A stretch of DNA of 14,301 nt from UBA6078 sp964468685 (GTDB lineage Bacteria > Desulfobacterota > Syntrophia > Syntrophales > UBA2210). The translations under genes were made by a program, and so were the position numbers. Below are positions 1-6,679 of this stretch, one piece after another (the stretch's first letter is position 1; each line of letters opens with the position of its first letter). The stretch is taken from contig CAYXUH010000041.1 in the NCBI GenBank assembly GCA_964468685.1, forward strand, positions 1 to 14,301, given 5' to 3'. The notes beneath the pieces were generated by a model. It saw only the letters and a program-made list of their open reading frames with translations, searched no databases and had not been told where the DNA came from.

Positions 1-2
1 TA

Positions 3-152
3 TACCTCCTGTTTGACCGGGCACGCATCAGCATCTACAAAGATGTGCAGCAAATGAAAATCCTCTCTATTACCCCGGATCTGGTCCGGCTGTCACGTAA
101 TGTCGCGCGTCAAGTACGCCAACCCGCTCTTGATAACGGGGAACCGCATTGA
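3..152 (+). CDS. C-terminal 49 residues of an unrecognised protein (5' end outside window)
   Basis: An open frame enters from the left edge in frame 3 and ends at a TGA at 150-152. The readable tail begins YLLFDRARISIYKDVQQMKI and ends ARQVRQPALDNGEPH. Residue use is protein-like: alternating hydrophobic and charged positions in two short helix-like stretches, with Arg/Lys-rich turns. There is no membrane segment and I see no catalytic motif. I do not recognise the family from this fragment. It is co-directional with the phosphate transporter but separated by 338 non-coding bases that include a repeat and a candidate promoter, so the two are probably separate transcription units. It could also be a chance frame, although the sequence looks better than chance. 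Confidence 0.45.
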   Translation, partial: YLLFDRARISIYKDVQQMKILSITPDLVRLSRNVARQVRQPALDNGEPH

Positions 153-271
153 TGGTCTGATTCACTCGATATCACGTATTCTCTGACAATTACAAATTTT
201 TACTGTGTTGCTTTATCATCCCAAAATTTTTTCAATCGCCTATCACGCCCACAATTCCAGCGATAGGCCTT

Positions 272-288
272 GTGATGACGTTCATCAC
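272..288. promoter_or_regulatory. Perfect dyad GTGATGA-CGT-TCATCAC, possible operator
   Basis: Two 7-base arms are exact reverse complements around a 3-base centre. The site lies about 115 bases upstream of the candidate -35 of the phosphate transporter promoter. The dyad is symmetrical enough for a dimeric regulator. It does not match the CRP/FNR pattern, because the TGTGA and TCAC halves are nine bases apart rather than six, and I see no PhoB-type direct repeats (TGTCA spaced by 11). A function is inferred from symmetry and position only. Confidence 0.25.
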
Positions 289-313
289 CTTTGATGGGAT
301 AAAGGGTTGATGT

Positions 314-378
314 AATGAACTACCCCGCCGCAAGCAGCGGGGTATCTTCAAAAGCAATGAACGCCCCAAAGGGCGGGG
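314..378 (+). repeat. REP-like repeat: two hairpins, each preceded by AATGAAC
   Basis: The first unit is AATGAAC (314-320) followed by a perfect 8-base stem TACCCCGC (321-328) and GCGGGGTA (337-344). The second unit begins with the same AATGAAC (356-362), which runs into a short stem CGCCC (362-366) and GGGCG (371-375), followed by GGG and an AT-rich tail. The paired units, the identical lead-in 42 bases apart and the GC-rich hairpins resemble REP sequences mobilised by REP-associated tyrosine (Y1/IS200-like) transposases. No transposase is in the window. A spurious frame starting at the first ATG spans it but is not considered a gene. Confidence 0.6.
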
Positions 379-402
379 AATATAACCCGTCCCAGATTAA
401 AA

Positions 403-431
403 GTGACAAATTGTTAATTCTCTTATATCAT
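403..431 (+). promoter_or_regulatory. Candidate sigma70-type promoter for the phosphate transporter
   Basis: GTGACA (403-408) and TATCAT (426-431) sit 17 bases apart, the ideal spacing, with five of six bases matching the -35 consensus and four of six the -10. Transcription would begin near 438, leaving a leader of about 50 bases before the ATG at 491. It lies directly downstream of the REP-like hairpins, which would therefore not be in the transcript. Confidence 0.4.
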
Positions 432-490
432 ACTGAGGGTAAGCGAATACTTTCGGTGGTTATGATGACTATGTCCGAAAGGGTAACCGG

Positions 491-2098
491 ATGGATTTTA
501 ATGTTGTCTTAGGGATTATCGGTGGGTTGGGGCTGTTTCTTTTCGGGATGCACATCCTCAGTGATTCCCTGAAAAAACTTTCGCTGGGTCTGCTGAAAAA
601 TCTTCTTGAAAAAATTACATCCAATAGAGTCAAATCCGCCCTTCTGGGTGTCGTTGTTACCTCGGTCATACAAAGTTCAAGCGCCACCTCCGTTTTGCTC
701 ATCGGGTTCTTAAACGCGGGGCTCATTACCCTGACAGCGGCCCTTCCCGTCATATTCGGAGCCAATATCGGGACAACGATCACGGCCCAGTTGATCGCCT
801 TTAAGTTAACCAAGTCGGCATATTTTTTCGTCTTTATCGGTTCACTGATCTATCTGTTCGCAAAGAAGAATAAAAATAAGAACAAAGGCCTGGCGATACT
901 GGGGTTCGGCATCTTGTTTCTGGGCCTTGCGACGATGAGTTCCGCCGTCAAGCCCCTGGCGGGGAATGAGGCCATAACGAGTCTCTTCGTTACATTCGGG
1001 CAACAGCCATTCCTCGGAATCGTGATAGGAACAGTCGTTACCGTTCTCCTGCAGAGCAGCAGTACCACCATCGGGATAGTAATCGCCTTCGCCTCCGTCG
1101 GACTGCTCGATCTACCATCTTCCATTTACCTGGTGTTGGGAGACAACATCGGCACCTGTATCACCGCTATTATTGCCAGCATCGGCGGCAACCTCTCAAG
1201 CAAGCGACTGGCCCTCGGCCATACCCTCTTTAATATCGTCGGCACGCTGATTGTTATTCCCCTTGTCCCCCTCTACCTCCAGTACGTACCCTTAATCTCA
1301 GGTGATATCGCACGGCAGATCGCCAATACACACACGATTTTTAACGTTATCAATACGATAATTCTGCTTCCCTTCGTACCGCTTTTCGTTATGGCGCTCA
1401 ACAAGCTGGTCCCGGGAAAAGACTACGAGAAAAAAGAATCAAAACACCTCGATAAAAACCTGTTTGGCACACCCCATATGGCAATCAAGGCCGTTATCAA
1501 GGAACTCTCCACCATGCTGAGTATCTGCCAGGAGATGCTGGAAAAGGCCAGACAGTGCACCATGGCATACAATCACAAACTCAAAAATGAGATTACCATG
1601 GATGAAGAATCCGTCGATGAGATGCAGAAAAACATTACGGAATACCTGATAGAAATTACTCAGCAGGAGCTCATGGAGAAACAGCGAAGGCTGGTCCCGG
1701 CAATTCTTCACAGCGTCAATGACATCGAAAAAGTGGGTGATTATTGCGAAGGCATCGTCAAACTTGCCCAGAGGGCCTACGAGTACGATCTGAATTTTTC
1801 CGAACCGGCCAAGATGGAACTCGAAAAATTGTTTGATAAAACAAACATCATGATGCGGCATACAAAAAAAGCCCTGGAGGAAGATGATTCCACGGCCGCG
1901 AACATTACATTACAGATCGAACGGGAAATCGTTGAGCTGATCAATCAGTATAAATTGAATCACATAACCCGACTCGGGGGGGGGCTCTGCGTCAGCGATG
2001 CCGGCCTCCTCTATTCCGACATCCTTACCGATATCGGAAGGTTGAACGATCACCTCTGTAACATTACAAAAGGTATCCTCCACATCGGCAAGCGATGA
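491..2098 (+). CDS. Na+/phosphate cotransporter with C-terminal PhoU-like domain
   Basis: This 535-residue inner-membrane protein is predicted to couple sodium entry to phosphate uptake or export. Residues 1-305 are strongly hydrophobic and carry the internally duplicated family signature: QSSSAT (61-66) with GANIGT (90-95), then QSSSTT (188-193) with GDNIGT (217-222). These are the paired QSSS repeats of Na/Pi cotransporters. A Lys/Asn-rich loop at 125-132 separates the halves. Residues 335-530 form a cytoplasmic helical PhoU-like region with DIEKVGDYCEGI (411-422) and DIGRLNDHLCNI (514-525), matching the paired PhoU motifs. Length and order are normal for the NptA/YjbB-like family with a PhoU tail. 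The ATG at 491 is preceded by AAAGGG at good spacing. A run of nine G (1976-1984) lies in the coding sequence near the C-terminus. The gene converges with uup across 47 bases. Substrate is inferred from family; no pst genes are nearby. Confidence 0.93.
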   Translation: MDFNVVLGIIGGLGLFLFGMHILSDSLKKLSLGLLKNLLEKITSNRVKSALLGVVVTSVIQSSSATSVLLIGFLNAGLITLTAALPVIFGANIGTTITAQLIAFKLTKSAYFFVFIGSLIYLFAKKNKNKNKGLAILGFGILFLGLATMSSAVKPLAGNEAITSLFVTFGQQPFLGIVIGTVVTVLLQSSSTTIGIVIAFASVGLLDLPSSIYLVLGDNIGTCITAIIASIGGNLSSKRLALGHTLFNIVGTLIVIPLVPLYLQYVPLISGDIARQIANTHTIFNVINTIILLPFVPLFVMALNKLVPGKDYEKKESKHLDKNLFGTPHMAIKAVIKELSTMLSICQEMLEKARQCTMAYNHKLKNEITMDEESVDEMQKNITEYLIEITQQELMEKQRRLVPAILHSVNDIEKVGDYCEGIVKLAQRAYEYDLNFSEPAKMELEKLFDKTNIMMRHTKKALEEDDSTAANITLQIEREIVELINQYKLNHITRLGGGLCVSDAGLLYSDILTDIGRLNDHLCNITKGILHIGKR

Positions 2099-2145
2099 GC
2101 CGGCGTCCGAAATCGCTTTCCCGCCACGCTCCTATCAAACAACAA

Positions 2146-4041
2146 TTATGTGCCATTCGGCTTGAGAGCCTCCAGTTCCTCCCACCGCTGATATGCTATG
2201 GGAAGAGATTGTTCCAGCTCTTCGATTCTTGCCTTGGCCTGACTGATGAGCGCGCCTCCCTGCTGGTAAAATGAGGAATCCGCCATGGAATCATACAGTT
2301 CCTGCTGTTCGACCTCCATGGCCTCGATCTTCTGCGGCAGGCCCTCAAGTTCGCGTGCCTCCTTGAAGGTGAGCTTCCTCGGCCCCGCAGGCCTTGGCTT
2401 CTTTTTTATCTTCTTTTCAGGCGCAGGCATTGTCTCCGCTGTCTCTGCCGGTCGCTGTATAAGCCAGTCATCATAGCCTCCGGCATATTCCTGCACCCTG
2501 CCGTCCTTCTCAAAGACAAGGGTGGAGGTGACGACGTTATTGAGAAATGCGCGCTCGTGGCTGACGAGAAGAACCGTGCCCTTGTAATCAAAAAGAAGCT
2601 CCTCCAGGAGCTCCAGTGTCTCGACGTCCAGGTCGTTTGTCGGTTCGTCCAGCACCAGGATATTGGCAGGCCTTGTAAAAAGCTTGGCCAGGAGCAACCG
2701 ATTTCGCTCGCCGCCGGAAAGTGTTCCGACCGGCGAACGTGCCCGATCCGGGGTGAAGAGAAAATCCTGCAGGTAGCCGATGATATGTTTCGGTCTCCCG
2801 TTAATAGTCAGCGTGTCCTTGCCTTCTCCGACATTCTTGATGACCGTGTCATCTTCATCAAGCACGGCCCGATGCTGGTCAAAATAGGCGGCCTCAAGAT
2901 TAGTGCCGAGCCTGACGGTGCCCTGTTGCGGTGTAAGATCGCCAAGAAGCAGACGAAGAAGGGTGGTCTTCCCGGAGCCATTCGGCCCGATAATACCTAC
3001 CCTGTCGCCACGTAGGATGGTAGTGGAAAGGTTCCGGATAATGATGTTGTCATCATAGCCGAATGTGACCCCTTTTAGCTGTGCGGCGAGTTTCCCTGAT
3101 GGAACTGCATCCTGGATCTGCATACAGGCACGGCCAACAAGTTCTTTCCTGGCCCCGCGTTCTCTACGCATTTCGACAAGATCTCGAACCCTTCCCTCAT
3201 TTCTGGTACGTCTGGCCTTGATCCCCTGGCGTATCCATATCTCCTCCTGGGCAAGTTTTTTGTCGAAACGATTCTGCTGTGATGCTTCAGCCGCGAGAGC
3301 TTCTACTTTTCGTCTCAGATACGTATCATAATTGCCGGGCCAGCTTGTAAGGACCCCCCTGTCGAGATTAACGATACGGGTCGCGAGTTTTCTGACAAGC
3401 ATTCGGTCATGGGTGACAAACAAAAGGGCTATCTTCGTGTTCAGCAAAAACTCTTCCAGCCAGGTTATGGCATCGATATCAAGATGGTTGGTAGGCTCAT
3501 CGAGCAGTAAAAGATCCGGATCGCTCACCAATGCCGAGGCCAGCAAAACCCTTCTTTTCATGCCTCCGGAAAGTTCTGAATACGTCACATCCGCATTCAA
3601 CTGAAGACGGGAGATAACGGTTTCCACACGCTGCTTAGCCTGCCAGCCGCCCGCGGTCTCCAGCTGATGCTGCACCGTTTCCATCTCTTCCAGCAGCTGT
3701 TCGTCTCCGCCGGAACTTAAGCGCACCGAAATGTCATGGTAGTGCCTAAGTAGTTTCTGTAACGCGCCAAGTCCGCTGGCAACAACCTCAAATACCGAGC
3801 CCTTCAGGTCCAGTGCCACATCCTGGGCGATATGCGCGACACGGAGTCCCCTCTGTCGAATAATAGTGCCGCTATCCGCTTCAAGGTTTCCGGCAATCAA
3901 TTTCATGAGAGAAGATTTGCCTTCGCCATTGCGGCCGATCAGACAGACCCGTTCCCTTGCTGCAATCTCAAGGTTGACCTCTTGCAGTATGGGCGGACCG
4001 CCGAAACTGAGTGTGATATTCTGTAGACTAATGAGAGACAT
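2146..4041 (-). CDS. uup: ABC-F family ATPase, Uup type
   Basis: This is a soluble double-ATPase protein of 631 residues without membrane segments. ABC-F proteins of this type act on ribosomes or nucleic acid; E. coli Uup lowers precise transposon excision. The first ATPase has Walker A GRNGEGKSS (36-44), signature LSGG (157-160), Walker B LLLLDEP (177-183) and switch His211. The inter-domain linker (about 235-300) contains RQGIKARRTRNEGRVR, very like E. coli Uup. The second ATPase has GPNGSGKTT (352-360), LSGGE (441-445), ILVLDEP (461-467) and SHERAF (about 494-499, where SHDRAF is more usual). A Lys/Pro-rich hinge (540-555) leads to a C-terminal coiled coil (about 558-625), which is the Uup DNA-binding region. 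I chose ATG 4041 (MSLISLQNITLS) because the family begins there. The frame stays open to a GTG at 4158, adding 39 unlike residues. ATG 4041 has no clear ribosome binding site. The gene lies 88 bases downstream of the SLOG-like gene. Confidence 0.93.
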   Translation of the reverse strand: MSLISLQNITLSFGGPPILQEVNLEIAARERVCLIGRNGEGKSSLMKLIAGNLEADSGTIIRQRGLRVAHIAQDVALDLKGSVFEVVASGLGALQKLLRHYHDISVRLSSGGDEQLLEEMETVQHQLETAGGWQAKQRVETVISRLQLNADVTYSELSGGMKRRVLLASALVSDPDLLLLDEPTNHLDIDAITWLEEFLLNTKIALLFVTHDRMLVRKLATRIVNLDRGVLTSWPGNYDTYLRRKVEALAAEASQQNRFDKKLAQEEIWIRQGIKARRTRNEGRVRDLVEMRRERGARKELVGRACMQIQDAVPSGKLAAQLKGVTFGYDDNIIIRNLSTTILRGDRVGIIGPNGSGKTTLLRLLLGDLTPQQGTVRLGTNLEAAYFDQHRAVLDEDDTVIKNVGEGKDTLTINGRPKHIIGYLQDFLFTPDRARSPVGTLSGGERNRLLLAKLFTRPANILVLDEPTNDLDVETLELLEELLFDYKGTVLLVSHERAFLNNVVTSTLVFEKDGRVQEYAGGYDDWLIQRPAETAETMPAPEKKIKKKPRPAGPRKLTFKEARELEGLPQKIEAMEVEQQELYDSMADSSFYQQGGALISQAKARIEELEQSLPIAYQRWEELEALKPNGT

Positions 4042-4129
4042 GGAGCGCTTGTATACTCTTTTGAGTTTTATGGCAACCGTATCAGCGATGGGATCCGCTT
4101 CCCCCCCCATGGCACCGGGCTGTTGCAAT

Positions 4130-4678
4130 CTAACGGAAAGATCGCTCAAAAAGTTCACTAATTGCTTTGCGGCCTTCTTCGGTCAGGTTTCGAGTCCCCG
4201 TCCCGCAGAACGAATCATAACTGATGACGGGCGTGTCCTTTTCCCAGACACTGTCCTTCCACGTATACCAGTCAGCGGTTTTCTGATCGAAAACGTTCAA
4301 CGGCCGGTTAAAGAATTTTGCCAGTTCAACAGCCCAGCCCGTCCCGCCTTTAACGGTTCCGTCTTCCATGATTATTCCCACCGCTATAACCTGGAACCCT
4401 CTATTCACCATCTGGAAAATAACCTGGATTACTTTTCTGATTGCGTCGGCATGAGTATACCGTCTCCCCATGCGTTTGGAAACAATCTCCATGCTGACAT
4501 CACCCAATTTCAATTCCTCATCCCGTAAGATCGTAACGTTCTTTTCACGGGTGAGATTATGCCCCGGGAACGAAAAGGTGATTTCACTGATTCCCCACTT
4601 CTCCGCATTCTCGCCGAAAGCAGTTTCCGCGCCTTTCAGCCCGCCACTGAAAAATTTGATTTTTGAACAGTCTTTCAT
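4130..4678 (-). CDS. Small SLOG/LOG-like Rossmann-fold protein of unknown function
   Basis: The product is 182 residues, soluble, with no signal peptide. The N-terminus reads KIKFFSGGLKGAETAFGENA (7-26), a beta strand followed by a Gly-rich loop with an acidic residue. In the middle is a hydrophobic strand FQVIAVGIIMEDGTVKGGTG (95-114), with GGTGWAVELA (111-120) resembling the nucleotide-binding GGxGT-type loop of SLOG (SMF/DprA-LOG) proteins. The C-terminus has FCGTGTRNLTEEGRKAI (157-173), similar to the GTR motif seen in small SLOG-type and phage-borne proteins. This assignment rests on motif resemblance only. ATG 4678 is chosen over an in-frame ATG five codons earlier because GGAGGG lies six bases upstream of it. 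Two TACAAT boxes lie just upstream, but neither has a well-spaced -35. Members of the superfamily bind nucleotides or hydrolyse nucleotide ligands, so an enzymatic role is possible but unproven. Confidence 0.75.
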   Translation of the reverse strand: MKDCSKIKFFSGGLKGAETAFGENAEKWGISEITFSFPGHNLTREKNVTILRDEELKLGDVSMEIVSKRMGRRYTHADAIRKVIQVIFQMVNRGFQVIAVGIIMEDGTVKGGTGWAVELAKFFNRPLNVFDQKTADWYTWKDSVWEKDTPVISYDSFCGTGTRNLTEEGRKAISELFERSFR

Positions 4679-5245
4679 TACTTCCCTCCACATATTGTAA
4701 TATTCAATTGTAACCGTTTCGCAACATATCTCTTCAAACCGAGCATGCGCTCATGGGTGTATGAAATACATGAAAATCATACCCGGAAAGGGCTCGCCGC
4801 TGTGCGATACAGACAGAAAGCAGCTTTCCACCAGTCCTCAGAGTTCCAATTGACTGCAGCCAGGGTATATTCCACCGATCCCTCGATTGTAGGGGCAACC
4901 TGGCACCACAATCGCTCCCTGAAAATCGGGGTCGTATCGGCAGTTGTCAGATTATTGTCTTGTGTTCAACCAGCAGACGGCACACCATCACGCAACCAAC
5001 GCGTCTCCCTTAAAAAAACGCCATAATCGCATTATTCGAATGTACCATAATGAAACGTATGCATGTACAGAAGATGTCTATGCGACGACCCAACAGACTG
5101 GCGCTTCTATCACACTCCTGTACGCCTGTCAAAGAATATGGATGAAAATTATCCGAGCTCGGATGGTAAGCAATCACAAGAAGGGGTCAAAAACAGGTAA
5201 CGCCCGCAACTCCATTTTCTCTTTATATGTCTTGTGCAACAAGCC
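4679..5245. other. 567-base gap without a credible gene
   Basis: This is moderately AT-rich sequence between two minus-strand genes. Two overlapping plus-strand frames (4745-5026 from ATG, and 4944-5249 from TTG) lack ribosome binding sites, overlap each other in different frames and show no recognisable motif, so I do not call them. No tRNA-like or rRNA-like sequence was seen. Small palindromes occur: ATAAT-CGC-ATTAT around 5024-5036, and the perfect 14-base ATCCGAGCTCGGAT at 5151-5164. The gap may hold decayed sequence, an unrecognised small RNA, or the control region of the SLOG-like gene. Confidence 0.5.
5151..5164. repeat. Perfect 14-base palindrome ATCCGAGCTCGGAT
   Basis: The sequence equals its own reverse complement without a spacer. 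It lies in non-coding DNA, about 80 bases past the stop of the DUF1353-like gene and about 470 bases upstream of the SLOG-like gene. It is not followed by a T-run on either strand, so it is not an intrinsic terminator. It could be an operator, but there is no second copy in the window to support this. Confidence 0.3.
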
Positions 5246-5674
5246 CTAACTCAAAGGGGCACGGACTACTATTTTCTTGTTCTGTGGACTGGCGGCAGGC
5301 TTTCCGAATTTTCGCAATGCCTTGTAATACACTGATGCCCGAAAGCTGGAAACACCGTCAGCCTTGCATATATCCTTAAATTCCTGGTCCGCCGCCTTTC
5401 TGTGGGTTCTTGGTTTGAGCTTACCATTCCTCATGAGCTGATAGAGAGCATCATGAACCAGTGACGCGCGCATATTCTGATCTGTATCCTTTACCGGGCC
5501 AGAGGGGCCATCCCACGCATAGCCATTTTTAACCGTCAGATTTCCGTCGGTATCCAAATCAATAAAATCTGTTTCAATATTAGATTTCGGCCTGATTGCA
5601 ACACTGATCTCGTACCCCTCAGCCAACTGATACTTATAGTCACTTCTATACCGTATATACCCTTTTGTAGTCAT
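5246..5674 (-). CDS. DUF1353-like protein, function unknown
   Basis: The product is 142 residues and soluble. Two blocks are diagnostic of the DUF1353 type: GYAWDGPSGP (51-60) and SLVHDALYQL (71-80), followed by RKAADQEF (92-99) and ALRKFG (119-124). Conserved Asp, His and Asp residues in these blocks suggest a metal or catalytic site, but no activity is established for the family. Members are common in phages and in scattered bacterial genomes, consistent with an acquired gene. ATG 5674 is preferred over the GTG two codons upstream because GGAAGGGGG ends six bases before the ATG. The gene is isolated, with 567 bases downstream and about 216 bases of gap and remnant sequence upstream. A weak TTGAAG-16-TAATAG promoter-like pair lies upstream on the same strand. 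There is no sign of truncation. Confidence 0.8.
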   Translation of the reverse strand: MTTKGYIRYRSDYKYQLAEGYEISVAIRPKSNIETDFIDLDTDGNLTVKNGYAWDGPSGPVKDTDQNMRASLVHDALYQLMRNGKLKPRTHRKAADQEFKDICKADGVSSFRASVYYKALRKFGKPAASPQNKKIVVRAPLS

Positions 5675-5703
5675 GGGCACCCCCCTTCCAAAACTGGTTA
5701 GAG

Positions 5704-5886
5704 TCAGTTGCTACGGTTTGAAAAAATAGTTGCTATTATTATTTTTGTAACTTCCTTCAATTCCTCTGCAAACGATCGACTATCGCTTGTGCCTGTTTCT
5801 TCAGTGATGTGAAGAACTGTTGGTTCTTTGCCTTCCCAGAATTACTAGAATTATATGCCAGGAATTAATTCATAACCATTATACAT
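5704..5886 (-). pseudogene. Possible degraded small reading frame between the ATPase and DUF1353 genes
   Basis: Five bases past the ATPase stop, an ATG at 5886 opens MYNGYELIPGI and meets TAA, closely followed in frame by TAG and TAA (about 5842-5853). The same frame then runs open from 5841 to a TGA at 5704-5706, giving FWEGKEPTVLHITEETG and then, after a few residues, FAEELKEVTKIIIATI. The composition looks coded (acidic and basic helix, then a hydrophobic end), but there is no start codon for the second part. A second frame over the same bases also reads plausibly, so this may simply be non-coding. No family is recognised. If real, it is a small gene broken by three stops within a dozen bases. 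Confidence 0.25.
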
Positions 5887-5890
5887 ACTT

Positions 5891-6595
5891 TTATCGATCA
5901 GCCAGGAAACGCTTGTATACCTGATAATGCTCAGTCTCTTCGTATTTAACAGGTTGCACCGGCACATAATCAAAACTGTAGATTGTGGCTCCAGCACAGG
6001 CGAGAAGAATCGGGGAGTGCGTAGCAATAATAAACTGGGCATGTCCAGCCTGGCTATTCTCTCCAATAATATCAAGCAACTCCAGTTGACTTCGTGGTGA
6101 TAGTGCCGTCTCCGGCTCATCAAGCAGGTAAAGACCCCTTATCTTATACCGCGCACGAAAATAGGACATCATGGATTGACCATGCGACTGTGTTACGAGC
6201 GACTTGCCGCCAAAGTACTTCAACTGACCCGGGTCTGACACCGCCCATTCCTCTACAATATTCGCAAAATCCTTGAATATCTCCGATCCAAAGAATGCCC
6301 CGGGGACATGCCCGTTTGCCCAATCGATGCGAAGGCACTTGTACAATTGTTTTTCATACCTATTAACTTGATAACGTGCACCCCCTGACTCGCTCCAGAT
6401 GTAAATACCACATGCGTGCGCCAGGGCCTCCAGTAATGTAGATTTACCAGTACCATTTTCGCCGACGAAGAGAGTTACAGGCACATCAAAGGGCAGACAT
6501 TTCGTTTGATTAAAGATTGGCAATGTAAAGGGATAATGTTCGTCTGTGGGAAATTTTTCTTGCAGCAAAGTTACACTTTTTACATGATTGGACAT
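5891..6595 (-). CDS. Stand-alone AAA/ABC-type ATPase (COG3910-like)
   Basis: The product is 234 residues, a single ABC/SMC-type ATPase domain with no membrane part and no fused nuclease. Walker A is GENGTGKST (45-53). A short insert (about 67-130) stands where larger relatives carry an arm. SHGQS (137-141) sits where the ABC signature is expected. Walker B is LYLLDEPE (155-162), followed by the D-loop region ALSPRSQ (164-170) and the switch histidine in IATHSPIL (190-197). All parts for ATP binding and hydrolysis are present and the length is normal for this family of predicted ATPases. The partner and biological role are unknown. ATG 6595 has AAGGAAA four to six bases upstream. It is followed by a possible broken frame and then the DUF1353 gene, so a joint operon is uncertain. 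The base composition is less GC-rich than the trp genes. Confidence 0.85.
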   Translation of the reverse strand: MSNHVKSVTLLQEKFPTDEHYPFTLPIFNQTKCLPFDVPVTLFVGENGTGKSTLLEALAHACGIYIWSESGGARYQVNRYEKQLYKCLRIDWANGHVPGAFFGSEIFKDFANIVEEWAVSDPGQLKYFGGKSLVTQSHGQSMMSYFRARYKIRGLYLLDEPETALSPRSQLELLDIIGENSQAGHAQFIIATHSPILLACAGATIYSFDYVPVQPVKYEETEHYQVYKRFLADR

Positions 6596-6679
6596 TGTCT
6601 TTCCTTAATACATAGTGAAAATAATCAAATTTTTCCAAAAGGAATTCTTTATACAAACCAAACACCGCACAACCTCACC

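Larger units (their letters stand above)
153..490. other. Intergenic region upstream of the phosphate transporter
   Basis: This 338-base gap has no credible gene. From left to right it holds an AT-rich stretch (about 181-236), an inverted repeat GCCTATC/GATAGGC (238-244 and 262-268, 17-base loop), a 17-base perfect dyad (272-288), a two-hairpin REP-like repeat (314-378), and a sigma70-like promoter followed by the transporter's ribosome binding site (AAAGGG, about seven bases before the ATG). No stem followed directly by a T-run is visible, so no intrinsic terminator for the upstream gene can be named. Confidence 0.6.

Noticed and set aside
271..288. CRP/FNR-type site
   Set aside because: The half sites TGTGA and TCAC are nine bases apart instead of six, so the spacing does not fit that family.
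315..512. A 65-residue frame beginning MNYPAASSGVSSKAMNAPKG
   Set aside because: It is the translation of the REP-like hairpins and the promoter, overlaps the transporter start in another frame, and has no proper ribosome binding site.
4042..4158. Extended N-terminus for the Uup protein from GTG 4158
   Set aside because: The 39 extra residues do not resemble the family, which starts at MSLIS. The extension overlaps the end of the upstream gene and has no supporting ribosome binding site.
4745..5249. Two overlapping plus-strand frames in the 567-base gap
   Set aside because: They lie in different frames, one starts at TTG, neither has a ribosome binding site, and neither contains a recognisable motif.
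4130..6595. Calling the SLOG-like, DUF1353 and ATPase genes a defence system
   Set aside because: There is no nuclease, TIR, TOPRIM or other effector domain, and the genes are separated by long gaps. Kept only as a low-level hypothesis.
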